Part shown: one piece after another, positions 54,562 to 64,000 of the stretch
Layout: each line of letters starts with the position of its first letter
Position numbering within the stretch: position 1 is the stretch's first letter
NCBI GenBank assembly: GCA_024734495.1
Contig: JALMQS010000818.1
Span: 458,846-522,845, forward strand
DNA length: 64,000 bases
Source: Forficula auricularia
Taxonomy: Eukaryota > Arthropoda > Insecta > Dermaptera > Forficulidae
Direction of reading: 5' to 3'
Made by a program: the position numbers and the translations under genes
Notes under the pieces: model-generated
Seen by the model: only the letters and a program-made list of their open reading frames with translations
What the model was told of the DNA's origin: nothing
Databases searched by the model: none

Positions 54562-56859
54562 TGCTGCATGCCCAATTTTTTCATTTTTTTTATTAATTAA
54601 TTAATCATCAAAATTAGTATTTTAATTCATTAATTATAAGAGCAATAGCAGTGTTCTTGATTCGAATGATAGTTAAATATTCAAATTTGAATATAATTCA
54701 AATCATGGGAGATAGGTGACACTGATTGATCAGTCTTTGATTAGTGCTGCCATCAGAGTGGGTGAAAAAGGAACCAGTAACCCGGAAACGTGTGAGAAGG
54801 AATTAGGTCACTTATATATGGGCCAGGGGGTCATGAACAGCGTTTTGAGGAGAACAACGTGTTGTGTTTAATAATCCACTTCCATCTGGATTGATTATGA
54901 AGTTTAACAGTGAAACAATATCAAAAGTGTTTATTAGAAGATCAAGGCAAAGTGTTGGGTGACCGATTTGCGAAAAACGCCCGTAAATACTTCGATGAAC
55001 GAGCCAAGCCACGCGCTGATAGAGCCGCAACACGTGTTCTTGAATGAAACGCGGTGACCAGCGTTTAACACACAGTATTCTGATAAGTACTATATAAAAC
55101 ATGATACAAATAACAAAATTACACTAACTATCTAGTACTTAAACACGTGCCAGTGATTAGTTATATTAACAAATGCTAAAAAGGGTTCAACTAACTATCT
55201 CGTGGTCCAAGTCCAATAAACAATCAAATGATGCCTAAGCTCTATCATGTATTCAAAATTAATTTTAACTGTAATTATAAAAATAAATAACCTAATTAAA
55301 TAATACAAATAATTGTAACAATAGAAATTAAAGTAAAATAATGGAAACGTTAAGTTCAGATAATGATTATAAAATTAATTGAAATTTAAGTTAATAGTAA
55401 TATGTTAAAGTAAAATGTTGAAATAATTAAACGGATCATATGTTTAGGATAATAATTAACAATTATTTAAATTATAAATTTAACCAAAGTAACAATAAAA
55501 TAATAAATGATTTAAAAATTAAATAAGTTTATTAGTAGGAGAGCATTTCCTAGAAGTATTCAATGAAGGCTGTTTTATAATTAATTAATTGATTAATAAT
55601 AACAATACTAAAGAATATTAATGTGTAATCGAGTGTGGCAAGTTTTGATATCGCGGATTTGAACTTCGTCTACATGATCTATCTGTAAGTTTGTTTATCT
55701 GTGAAGAAGCTGGGATCTCTGTTGCCACGTAGATAATAGAGAATAGATAAGGAAAATTTGGAAAAAGGAGTAGGAGAAGAGTTAATTTGACGTGGTCCAG
55801 GAGAAAGGATAAGAAAATACAGAGTATCTCAAGGGGGCTGAAGCAGATAACGATCAGAAGAGATGATCTAGCGACGCTGTGTTTTTTCCAAGAAAATCAA
55901 ACGCCTCGCTTCAACGCGCGACGATTTGTTTTGGTGTTGTACTGAGAAATTCGAAAAGATAATAGAATTGAATATAAATCGTAGTAATTAAAGTAAGAAA
56001 TAAAGAGTTTTAAAAAAGGTAAACAAAGCGAGTTAGATAAGGGGAAAATATTAAGATTTAAAAAGAAATTAAAAAAACAAAGCCTATTTGAAAGATAAAG
56101 GAAATGTTTGTTTTTGTTGTTATATTATTAATTTGAAGTAGAGAATACAATTGAAAACTCAAGTTATTTTAATAAATACTAAATAAAATTGATAAACAAT
56201 TGAAATCAAATTGATAAATAAATAGAATAATAAATAATTGAAATGTTATTTAAACATATGATCAAACGTCAAAGGAAATATAAAAAGGATTGTTAAAAGC
56301 AGATAAATAAAATAATACTTGTAATTTAAATTGTAATTTGAAAATAGAAAATTTAATTTGTTTGATTTTAAAAGAAACGTTTCATAAAATATTTCGAGAA
56401 AAGGAAATATTGAATTAAGAGCTTAGATTAAAGTATTGAAATTAATTAAATATAAACAAAATAATTAACAAATAATAAATGATTAACAAGGCCTATATAA
56501 AATAAGACAGGTACCTGCATGATTATAAAATTAATAAATAATTATTTGATTAAGTAATCAGCAATATAATTGTAACAGTACTGATTTTGTCATAATGGAA
56601 TTTAATATGCAATTATTTTAAAACCAAAGATTAATAATATCCAAACTATAAACAATAGAATATTCTATTAATAAATCGAATTAAATTTAAAATAAAATTT
56701 AAATAAAACATTATTAAAAGGATTGTTTAAAAATCAAAGTTTAAATTCCAAAGTTTATCAAAGCTATTTATGGGAAACCTATTATTAAAGGAAAATTGAT
56801 TTTAAAGATAATTTGAAAATAAAATCAAAGATATTTATAGAGAATTTATAACAAAATAA

Positions 56860-57420
56860 TTTAAAAATAAATTTTAAATTCTAAAAATTTTAAAAATATA
56901 AAAATAGTATAATAGTTTATTTATAGAAAGCTATTAATAATAAAAGTTAAAAATAAACTAAAAGCTATTTATAGGATCTATAAATAGAATTTTTAAAAAT
57001 TCAAAATAAAATTTTAATCTCAAAGGAGATCATTATCCCTCCATATTAATAAATCTATTTATAGTCCAAATTTATAAATAGAATTTACAACAATTAGAAA
57101 ATTCTAATAATAGAATTTACAACAATGGAATTTTAATTTCAACAATGAAAATAAAATCTATAAATAGAATTTGATATAATAAAAATAGATTGTTATTAAA
57201 ATTAGATTTCCTTATTATAGGGACAGATAACAATCAATAAAATTTGAAGGATAATAAAATATTTTAAACTTTCTATATTTAAACATTTATTAATAGCTTA
57301 ATTCTATAAATAGAATTTAAAAATAGATTAACTTATAAATAGAATCTATAAATAGATTATTTATAAATAAATAAATTAAAATATTATCTAATTATAAATC
57401 AAATAAATATCTTTGAAATT
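56860..57420 (+). repeat. iterated CTATAAATAGAATTT words within the LTR
   Basis: The word 'tataaatagaattt' and its complement 'ctatttatag' occur more than a dozen times in direct and inverted orientation, making many small potential hairpins and TATA-like sites. The same block in the 3' LTR (62800-63330) differs by several indels. Confidence 0.65.
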
Positions 57421-57815
57421 TCTAATAAATAATAACAATAAACTGATATTTTCATAAATACACCTTTATAAAAGGATTTTTCTATAAATAGTTTTTAAAT
57501 TGACATTGTTATAAAATACGTCGTTTATTTGAAATTTCTATAAATAGAAATTATAATTGATATTGTTGAATATTGTTACTTAATAGATATAACTTATAAA
57601 CGATCTGTTTATAAGTAAGATTGTGGTTTTATAAGAGCATATTGTTACTAATTATATATTAAGTTTATAAACAATACTGTTTATACAAGAATAGTTGAAT
57701 TTTGTTGTTTTCTATAAAATTGTTGTATTGTTGCTTATATCGAATTATTCGGTGCTGAATCAAACATTTATCATTAAAATCTTGAATACTGCTAAAATCA
57801 GTCATCTAAAGTCTT

Positions 57816-57843
57816 AATAAATCGTGTTTTATTACTGAATAAA
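57816..57843 (+). promoter_or_regulatory. candidate LTR polyadenylation signals
   Basis: Two AATAAA hexamers 22 bases apart (57816, 57838) near the 3' end of the LTR, conserved in the other LTR. This is where the R/U5 border is expected. Confidence 0.4.
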
Positions 57844-58150
57844 ACCCATCCAACTCTCCTATCTCATAATCACCACAAATATTCACAGGGGGCTCCAAGG
57901 TCGTCTATTAATCTTGATCAACAAGCGAAATTCTACTATATCTATCGAATTTATTCGATAGCCTTATCAGTAACCCTATCCGCATATAGTGTAAGCGCAC
58001 ACCCCCACGGTTACTGATATATTAAACATCTTAAATAGGGCGGATAGACAACCACCAAACTTGGCCGGACTGATCGAGACTTTCAATAGCACACTTCGTG
58101 AGCTATTGGAGTGTCAGTAAGTCGAAGGTTAAGTTTGGGCAGGTTACATC

Positions 58151-58170
58151 TGGTGGAGGTGCCAGGGATT
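58151..58170 (+). promoter_or_regulatory. primer binding site, tRNA-Ala-like
   Basis: Two bases after the LTR end lies tggtggaggtgccagggatt. Read as a tRNA 3' complement it gives CCA, discriminator A, acceptor CACCTCC and T-stem start CCTGG, close to the 3' end of eukaryotic tRNA-Ala (from memory of tRNA-Ala sequences). This fixes the LTR boundary at 58148. Confidence 0.6.
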
Positions 58171-58234
58171 TCGCTGTTGATCGGGAGAGAGGGCCTGGAG
58201 TGATTCTTTGAAAAGTGACATAAACAACAACAAA

Positions 58235-59752
58235 ATGTCACAACATGGTGATGATGAGAGTGGAGAGAGGGAGATGGGGGAGAATCAGTACAGGGAGTAT
58301 AGGGAACAGCGGGAGACATCGACTGAGGAAAACGCAGACAGCGTTATACAGTCTGAACTCTCGGTTGATGCTCTGCTAGATAATACAATGGGCGAATTGG
58401 GGGATGATGAGCAACTACAACAGCAATTAGCTCAAGTGCACATCACTCCGCCAGTAGAACAGGGTACCAACCAGCTATTACCCAACCCTAACCTAACATC
58501 AGAACTAGGACCAAACCCACAGCATCCCGTCCCAAGCTTAACCCCTATCCCACCACAAGACCCAAATACACTGATGTTGCAACAATTTCAAGCAATGATG
58601 CAACAAACAATGATGCAACAATTTCAAACAATACAAAAACAAAATCAAGAACAAATTCAATCAGTAAACCAACAAATTCAATCAACAAGCCAACAAACTC
58701 AAGAACAAATTCAATCAGTAAACCAACAAATTCAATCAACAAGCCAACAATCTCAGGAACAATGTCAAAAACAAGACAAAAAATTTGACGAAATGATACA
58801 AGACATCAAAGATCTCGGAAATGAGGCCAAAAAAATGGCACAGGATTTAACGAACGATACAAAAAGAATAATGTCAAGAACAGGGCTGCGCCAAAGTACA
58901 TCCGTCTCTGGTTCACATTACAATCTAAAAAGCATTGTTGAAAGTGTCAATACTTTCATCACCTATGAAAAAGAATTTTCTACCAGGGATGAAATACTTA
59001 CACTACCTACTATACAAACAGAAAAGGAAACAGACTGTAAACCTGAATTATCTGATGAGTCTATCGACCAACCAAAACAATCAGTAGATGCCGCCAAAAC
59101 TGAACAACAAGCTGAACAGAAAACAGAAAGAGTGTTGACTGACAGAGGGGAGCGATTCTCTAGTGCTCTCGAGAAAAGAACGTTAGCTGATCTCAGAATA
59201 CTGAGTAAGCTAACGGCTATAAGAAACGCACAACTCAATCCGGTGGAGAGGATAATGAAAGAGCTACCTGGTTTGTTTCCTCCCTTCAGTTATGGTCAAC
59301 ACAATTCCTGTGATAAAAGTAGCAATTTGGTGGTATACCTGTTTAATATCAATTTGCATGAGGGTATGGGAATGATCCCGTATATGCTACACAACGGTCA
59401 ACCCAAACCGAAACCGACTCAACCCAAGTTTCACAAAATAAATACGAATCCTGAATTGACTCTCGATACCCTAGTGGTAGAGAGGGCCAGAAGGATGAAA
59501 CGAAAATATCAAGGCCGCAACAAATTCAAAATGAAGTCCAAATACAAGAACGAGGACAAAGTCCCATACAAAGAACAAGAAGCTCCGAGGCCGGGAAGAG
59601 GGGGCCTAGGATTCTTGTTGTTTGGTAGAGGACTTGGCAGGGTTATAGAAGGAGTAGGAAACAAGGCCTGTAGTATTAGAGGCATACGAAGAGAAGTATT
59701 AGGGACATATAATATCAGACAGTTAAAAACTTATAATCCGCCTAGCCGTTAA
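58235..59752 (+). CDS. Gag-like protein of the LTR element (505 aa)
   Basis: Chosen start is the first ATG (acaaaATG, MSQHGDDESGER); the open frame begins 9 codons earlier at a TTG. The order is: an acidic N-terminus (about 1-70), a Pro-rich linker (100-120), a Gln-rich repeat region (about 120-190, QEQIQSVNQQIQSTSQQ in two copies, then a third partial one) that should form a coiled coil, a helical segment (FDEMIQDIKDLGNEAKKMAQ), a middle part with EKRTLADLRILSKLTAIRN, and a strongly basic C-terminus (RARRMKRKYQGRNKFKMKSK, then GRGGLGFLLFGRGLGR). The position after the primer site and the coiled coil plus basic tail fit Gag. No CCHC zinc knuckle, protease, RT, RNase H or integrase motif is visible. 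The C-terminal third could be the end of a former pol or env joined to gag by deletion. No stops or frameshifts, so recently active or under selection. Confidence 0.7.
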   Translation: MSQHGDDESGEREMGENQYREYREQRETSTEENADSVIQSELSVDALLDNTMGELGDDEQLQQQLAQVHITPPVEQGTNQLLPNPNLTSELGPNPQHPVPSLTPIPPQDPNTLMLQQFQAMMQQTMMQQFQTIQKQNQEQIQSVNQQIQSTSQQTQEQIQSVNQQIQSTSQQSQEQCQKQDKKFDEMIQDIKDLGNEAKKMAQDLTNDTKRIMSRTGLRQSTSVSGSHYNLKSIVESVNTFITYEKEFSTRDEILTLPTIQTEKETDCKPELSDESIDQPKQSVDAAKTEQQAEQKTERVLTDRGERFSSALEKRTLADLRILSKLTAIRNAQLNPVERIMKELPGLFPPFSYGQHNSCDKSSNLVVYLFNINLHEGMGMIPYMLHNGQPKPKPTQPKFHKINTNPELTLDTLVVERARRMKRKYQGRNKFKMKSKYKNEDKVPYKEQEAPRPGRGGLGFLLFGRGLGRVIEGVGNKACSIRGIRREVLGTYNIRQLKTYNPPSR

Positions 59753-59959
59753 CAGTTGAGGGTCTAGGTTTCTTTTAGAAACCGAGTAAGAAACAGGCTG
59801 AGATTTCACTTGACCCTCCAAAACGAGCCAATTAATATTTCCACCCCTTTTAGAGGACTAGGATAATTTTTTTGACAATGACCTTAATTAAAGTTATGTC
59901 CCTAATAGAACAATTTTTTTTGACCAACGATAGACGACGGACCAGACAGACAGTGACTT

Positions 59960-60245
59960 AGGTATTTAGGTTTAGTTTAGTTATTTAGGTTTAGATTAGT
60001 GATTAGGATTAGTTAGGTATTTAGGTTAGTTAATTAGGTTTAGTTTAGTTTTCGTTTAGTTTAGATAGTTAGTAAGAAATAGTGTAAGTTAGAAACCCAG
60101 GGACTACTCAAATAAGTAGCCCTGAGGTAATAAGTTAGGAATAAGTGTTTTAGTTATTTAGAAAATTTAGTTAGGTATTAGTAAGTTTAGTATAGGTATT
60201 AGTTTAGTTTAGAAGTAGGAATTAATAGATTAAGGAAATTTAGTA
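59960..60245 (+). repeat. TTTAGTTTAGTTAGG-rich low-complexity tract
   Basis: The 3' untranslated part of the internal region is dominated by 'ttaggttt', 'tagtttagtt' and 'gttaggtatt' words. There are almost no cytosines over about 280 bp, giving strong strand asymmetry. Confidence 0.65.
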
Positions 60246-60494
60246 ATTAGGAACCAAGACGGTTTGAACATTTCAGAAGAAAGAATCTGAGTCAACAACT
60301 TGTATTGGGCAAAAAGCCAATCAAGTTGAATGAGGTGTTTATTTTGTTTTGAAATTGAAAATCATTGAGTTGCATACATTATCCTGCATCCATCCGACAA
60401 CACCCAACTACCCAAACAAAAAAAAAAAAAAAATTGGTTGGAGGTAGATAGGGAAGTTCGACTGAAATAACGGTGTTGTTTCATCCAAACTTCC

Positions 60495-60504
60495 GGGGGG
60501 GATA
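60495..60504 (+). promoter_or_regulatory. polypurine tract
   Basis: gggggggata directly precedes the TG of the 3' LTR, the expected place for plus-strand priming. Confidence 0.6.
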
Positions 60505-63500
60505 TGTTGCATGCCCAATTTTTTCATTTTTTTATTAATTAATTAATCATCAAAATTAGTATTTTAATTCATTAATTATAAGAGCAATAGCAGTGTTCTT
60601 GATTCGAATGATAGTTAAATATTCAAATTTGAATATAATTCAAATCATGGGAGATAGGTGACACTGATTGATCAGTCTTTGATTAGTGCTGCCATCAGAG
60701 TGGGTGAAAAAGGAACCAGTAACCCGGAAACGTGTGAGAAGGAATTAGGTCACTTATATATGGGCCAGGGGGTCATGAACAGCGTTTTGAGGAGAACAAC
60801 GTGTTGTGTTTAATAATCCACTTCCATCTGGATTGATTATGAAGTTTAACAGTGAAACAATATCAAAAGTGTTTATTAGAAGATCAAGGCAAAGTGTTGG
60901 GTGACCGATTTGCGAAAAACGCCCGTAAATACTTCGATGAACGAGCCAAGCCACGCGCTGATAGAGCCGCAACACGTGTTCTTGAATGAAACGCGGTGAC
61001 CAGCGTTTAACACACAGTATTCTGATAAGTACTATATAAAACATGATACAAATAACAAAATTACACTAACTATCTAGTACTTAAACACGTGCCAGTGATT
61101 AGTTATATTAACAAATGCTAAAAAGGGTTCAACTAACTATCTCGTGGTCCAAGTCCAATAAACAATCAAATGATGCCTAAGCTCTATCATGTATTCAAAA
61201 TTAATTTTAACTGTAATTATAAAAATAAATAACCTAATTAAATAATACAAATAATTGTAACAATAGAAATTAAAGTAAAATAATGGAAACGTTAAGTTCA
61301 GATAATGATTATAAAATTAATTGAAATTTAAGTTAATAGTAATATGTTAAAGTAAAATGTTGAAATAATTAAACGGATCATATGTTTAGGATAATAATTA
61401 ACAATTATTTAAATTATAAATTTAACCAAAGTAACAATAAAATAATAAATGATTTAAAAATTAAATAAGTTTATTAGTAGGAGAGCATTTCCTAGAAGTA
61501 TTCAATGAAGGCTGTTTTATAATTAATTAATTGATTAATAATAACAATACTAAAGAATATTAATGTGTAATCGAGTGTGGCAAGTTTTGATATCGCGGAT
61601 TTGAACTTCGTCTACATGATCTATCTGTAAGTTTGTTTATCTGTGAAGAAGCTGGGATCTCTGTTGCCACGTAGATAATAGAGAATAGATAAGGAAAATT
61701 TGGAAAAAGGAGTAGGAGAAGAGTTAATTTGACGTGGTCCAGGAGAAAGGATAAGAAAATACAGAGTATCTCAAGGGGCTGAAGCAGATAACGATCAGAA
61801 GAGATGATCTAGCGACGCTGTGTTTTTTCCAAGAAAATCAAACGCCTCGCTTCAACGCGCGACGATTTGTTTTGGTGTTGTACTGAGAAATTCGAAAAGA
61901 TAATAGAATTGAATATAAATCGTAGTAATTAAAGTAAGAAATAAAGAGTTTTAAAAAAGGTAAACAAAGCGAGTTAGATAAGGGGAAAATATTAAGATTT
62001 AAAAAGAAATTAAAAAAATAAAGCCTATTTGAAAGATAAAGGAAATGTTTGTTTTTGTTTTTATATTATTAATTTGAAGTAGAGAATACAATTGAAAAAC
62101 TCAAGTTATTTTAATAAATACTAAATAAAATTGATAAACAATTGAAATCAAATTGATAAATAAATAGAATAATAAATAATTGAAATGTTATTTAAACATA
62201 TGATCAAACGTCAAAGGAAATATAAAAAGGATTGTTAAAAGCAGATAAATAAAATAATACTTGTAATTTAAATTGTAATTTGAAAATAGAAAATTTAATT
62301 TGTTTGATTTTAAAAGAAACGTTTCATAAAATATTTCGAAAAAGGAAATATTGAATTAAGAGCTTAGATTAAAGTATTGAAATTAATTAAATATAAACAA
62401 AATAATTAACAAATAATAAATGATTAACAAGGCCTATATAAAATAAGACAGGTACCTGCATGATTATAAAATTAATAAATAATTATTTGATTAAGTAATC
62501 AGCAATATAATTGTAACAGTACTGATTTTGTCATAATGGAATTTAATATGCAATTATTTTAAAACCAAAGATTAATAATATCCAAACTATAAACAATAGA
62601 ATATTCTATTAATAAATCGAATTAAATTTAAAATAAAATTTAAATAAAACATTATTAAAAGGATTGTTTAAAAATCAAAGTTAAAATTCAAAAGTCTATC
62701 AAGGCTATTTATAGAAAACCTATTATTCAAAGGAAAATTAATTTTAAAGATAATTTGAAAATAAAATCAAAGATATTTATAGAGAATTTATAACAAAATA
62801 ATTTAAAAATAAATTTTAAATTCTAAAATTTTAAAAATATAAAAATAGTATAATAGTTTATTTATAGAAAGCTATTAATAATAAAAGTTATAAATAAATA
62901 ATAACTATTTATAAAATCTATAAATAGAAGTTTTGAAAAATTCAAAATAAAATTAATCTCAAAGGAGAACATTATCCCTCCATATTTTTAAATCTATTTA
63001 TAGTCTAAATTTATAAATAGAATTTGCAACAATTAGAAAATTCTAAAAATAGAATTTGCAACAATGAAATTTCGATTTCAACAATGAAAATAAAATTACA
63101 ACAATTAAAATCAAAATCTATAAATAGAATTTAATTGATAAAAATAGATTGTCACTATTATTAGATTTCCATGTTATGGGGATAAATAACAATCAATAAA
63201 ATTTGAAGGATAATAAAATATTTTAAACTTTCTATATTTAAACATTTATTAATAGCTTAATTCTATAAATAGAATTTAAAAATAGATTACTATAAATAGA
63301 ATCTATAAATAAATTATCTATAAATAAATTAAATTTATCTAATTATAAATCAGATAAATATCTTTGAAATTTCTAATAAATAATAACAATAAACTAATAT
63401 TTTCATAAATACTCCTTTATAAAAGGATTTATCTATAAATAGTTTTTAAATTGACATTGTTATAAATTACGTCGTTTATTTGGAATTTCGATAAATAGAA

Positions 63501-64000
63501 ATTATAATTGATATTGGTGAATATTGTTACTTAATAGATATAACTTATAAACGATCTGTTTATAAGTAAGATTGTGGTTTTATAAGAGCATTGTTACTAA
63601 TTATAAATAAGTTATAAACAATATTGTTTATACAAGAATAATTGAATTTTGTTGTTTTCATATGATTGTTGTATTGTTGCCTATATTGAATTATTTGGTG
63701 CTAAATCAAACATTTATCATTAAAATCTTGAATACTGCTAAAATCAGTCATCTAAAGTCTTAATAAATCGTGTTCTTATTACTGAATAAAACCCATCCAA
63801 CTCTCCTATCTCATAATCACCACAAATATTCACAGGGGGCTCCAAGGTCGTCTATTAATCTTGATCAACAAGCGAAATTCTACTATATCTATCGAATTTA
63901 TTCGATAGCCTTATCAGTAACCCTATCCGCATATAGTGTAAGCGCACACCCCCACGGTTACTGATATATTAAACATCTTAAATAGGGCGGATAGACAACC
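60505..64000 (+). mobile_element. 3' LTR (truncated by the window end)
   Basis: Starts TGTTGCATGCCC and is collinear with 54562-58048, at an offset of about 5,940. Divergence is uneven: only a handful of differences in the first ~2.17 kb and almost none in the last ~290 bp, but dozens over about 62680-63710. The final ~100 bp of the LTR and the right target duplication lie outside. Confidence 0.85.

Larger units (their letters stand above)
54562..58148 (+). mobile_element. 5' LTR of a long-LTR retrotransposon (~3.59 kb)
   Basis: Starts TGCTGCATGCCC and ends ..gggcaggttaca (TG..CA), and is repeated from 60505 onward. At almost 3.6 kb it is several times longer than common insect LTRs. AATAAA signals at 57816-57821 and 57838-57843 precede the likely R/U5 region. 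56860-57420 is an AT-rich block built from 'tataaatag' words. The 96-codon minus ORF present in both LTRs (54812-55102) is not considered a gene. Confidence 0.85.

Noticed and set aside
54812..55102. Identical 96-codon minus-strand ORFs in both LTRs (also 60754-61044)
   Set aside because: The identity follows from LTR identity; no family signature, and no promoter or splice evidence.
58545..58742. Minus ORF with repeated LLIEFVGLLIEFV
   Set aside because: Shadow of the Gln-rich repeat in the Gag-like ORF.

Overview
This window is AT-rich (roughly 70% or more), gene-poor eukaryotic DNA. It is densely packed with nested transposable elements and foldback repeats and looks like an arthropod genome, most likely an insect. 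The supports are: non-LTR reverse transcriptase fragments of insect type, hAT, pogo/Tigger and Tc1-mariner type elements with correct target-site duplications (TSDs), a tRNA-derived SINE head, an LTR retrotransposon, and putative host exons with GT..AG splice sites in long AT-rich introns. There is no operon structure, rRNA or CRISPR. I cannot name the species.

Region by region. 1-8,040: a putative terminal coding exon on the minus strand (1146-1298), two copies of a ~1.1 kb repeat (1621-2760, 4684-5760) each split by a different foldback insertion, a 1.6 kb foldback (2815-4395), and a clean 101-bp putative internal coding exon at 7440-7540 (+). 8,870-13,100: a ~0.75 kb repeat (called family A below) split by a Tc1/mariner-type foldback and by a hairpin element, then three hAT-type MITEs with exact 8-bp TSDs. 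13,280-25,900: a tRNA-derived SINE, elements ending in the ACCGACTTCAAAAA motif, and an R2-like LINE fragment. 26,300-28,400: the best multi-exon host gene candidate (minus strand, 74 codons in four phase-compatible exons). 28,880-36,600: a decayed RTE-type LINE preceded by a 120-bp tandem repeat, a 5'-truncated LINE with poly(A), and a ~1.95 kb element containing a Tigger-like element and an hAT deletion derivative. 37,000-54,200: more foldbacks, a 105-bp tandem array, a putative two-exon secreted peptide gene (46687-46970), inverted duplications and a 1.6 kb TIR element. 54,562-64,000: an LTR retrotransposon with very long LTRs (~3.59 kb), a tRNA-Ala-like primer site, a polypurine tract and one 505-codon Gag-like ORF, but no protease, reverse transcriptase or integrase. 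The 3' LTR runs off the window.

Most striking pattern: at least five unrelated foldback or repeat families carry the same small RNA-like signature, CTGA(A/T)GA + one base + GC-rich hairpin + GAAAC. This is close to a hammerhead ribozyme core. In the best family (1951-2004 and 51034-51087) the flanks also form a stem I with an internal loop, a palindromic short stem III and a GUC cleavage triplet. Hammerheads are known in Penelope-like elements and animal retrozymes. The constant extra base between CTGANGA and stem II is the main reason for caution. All exon and ribozyme calls are hand-derived from the sequence and have not been tested by search or alignment.
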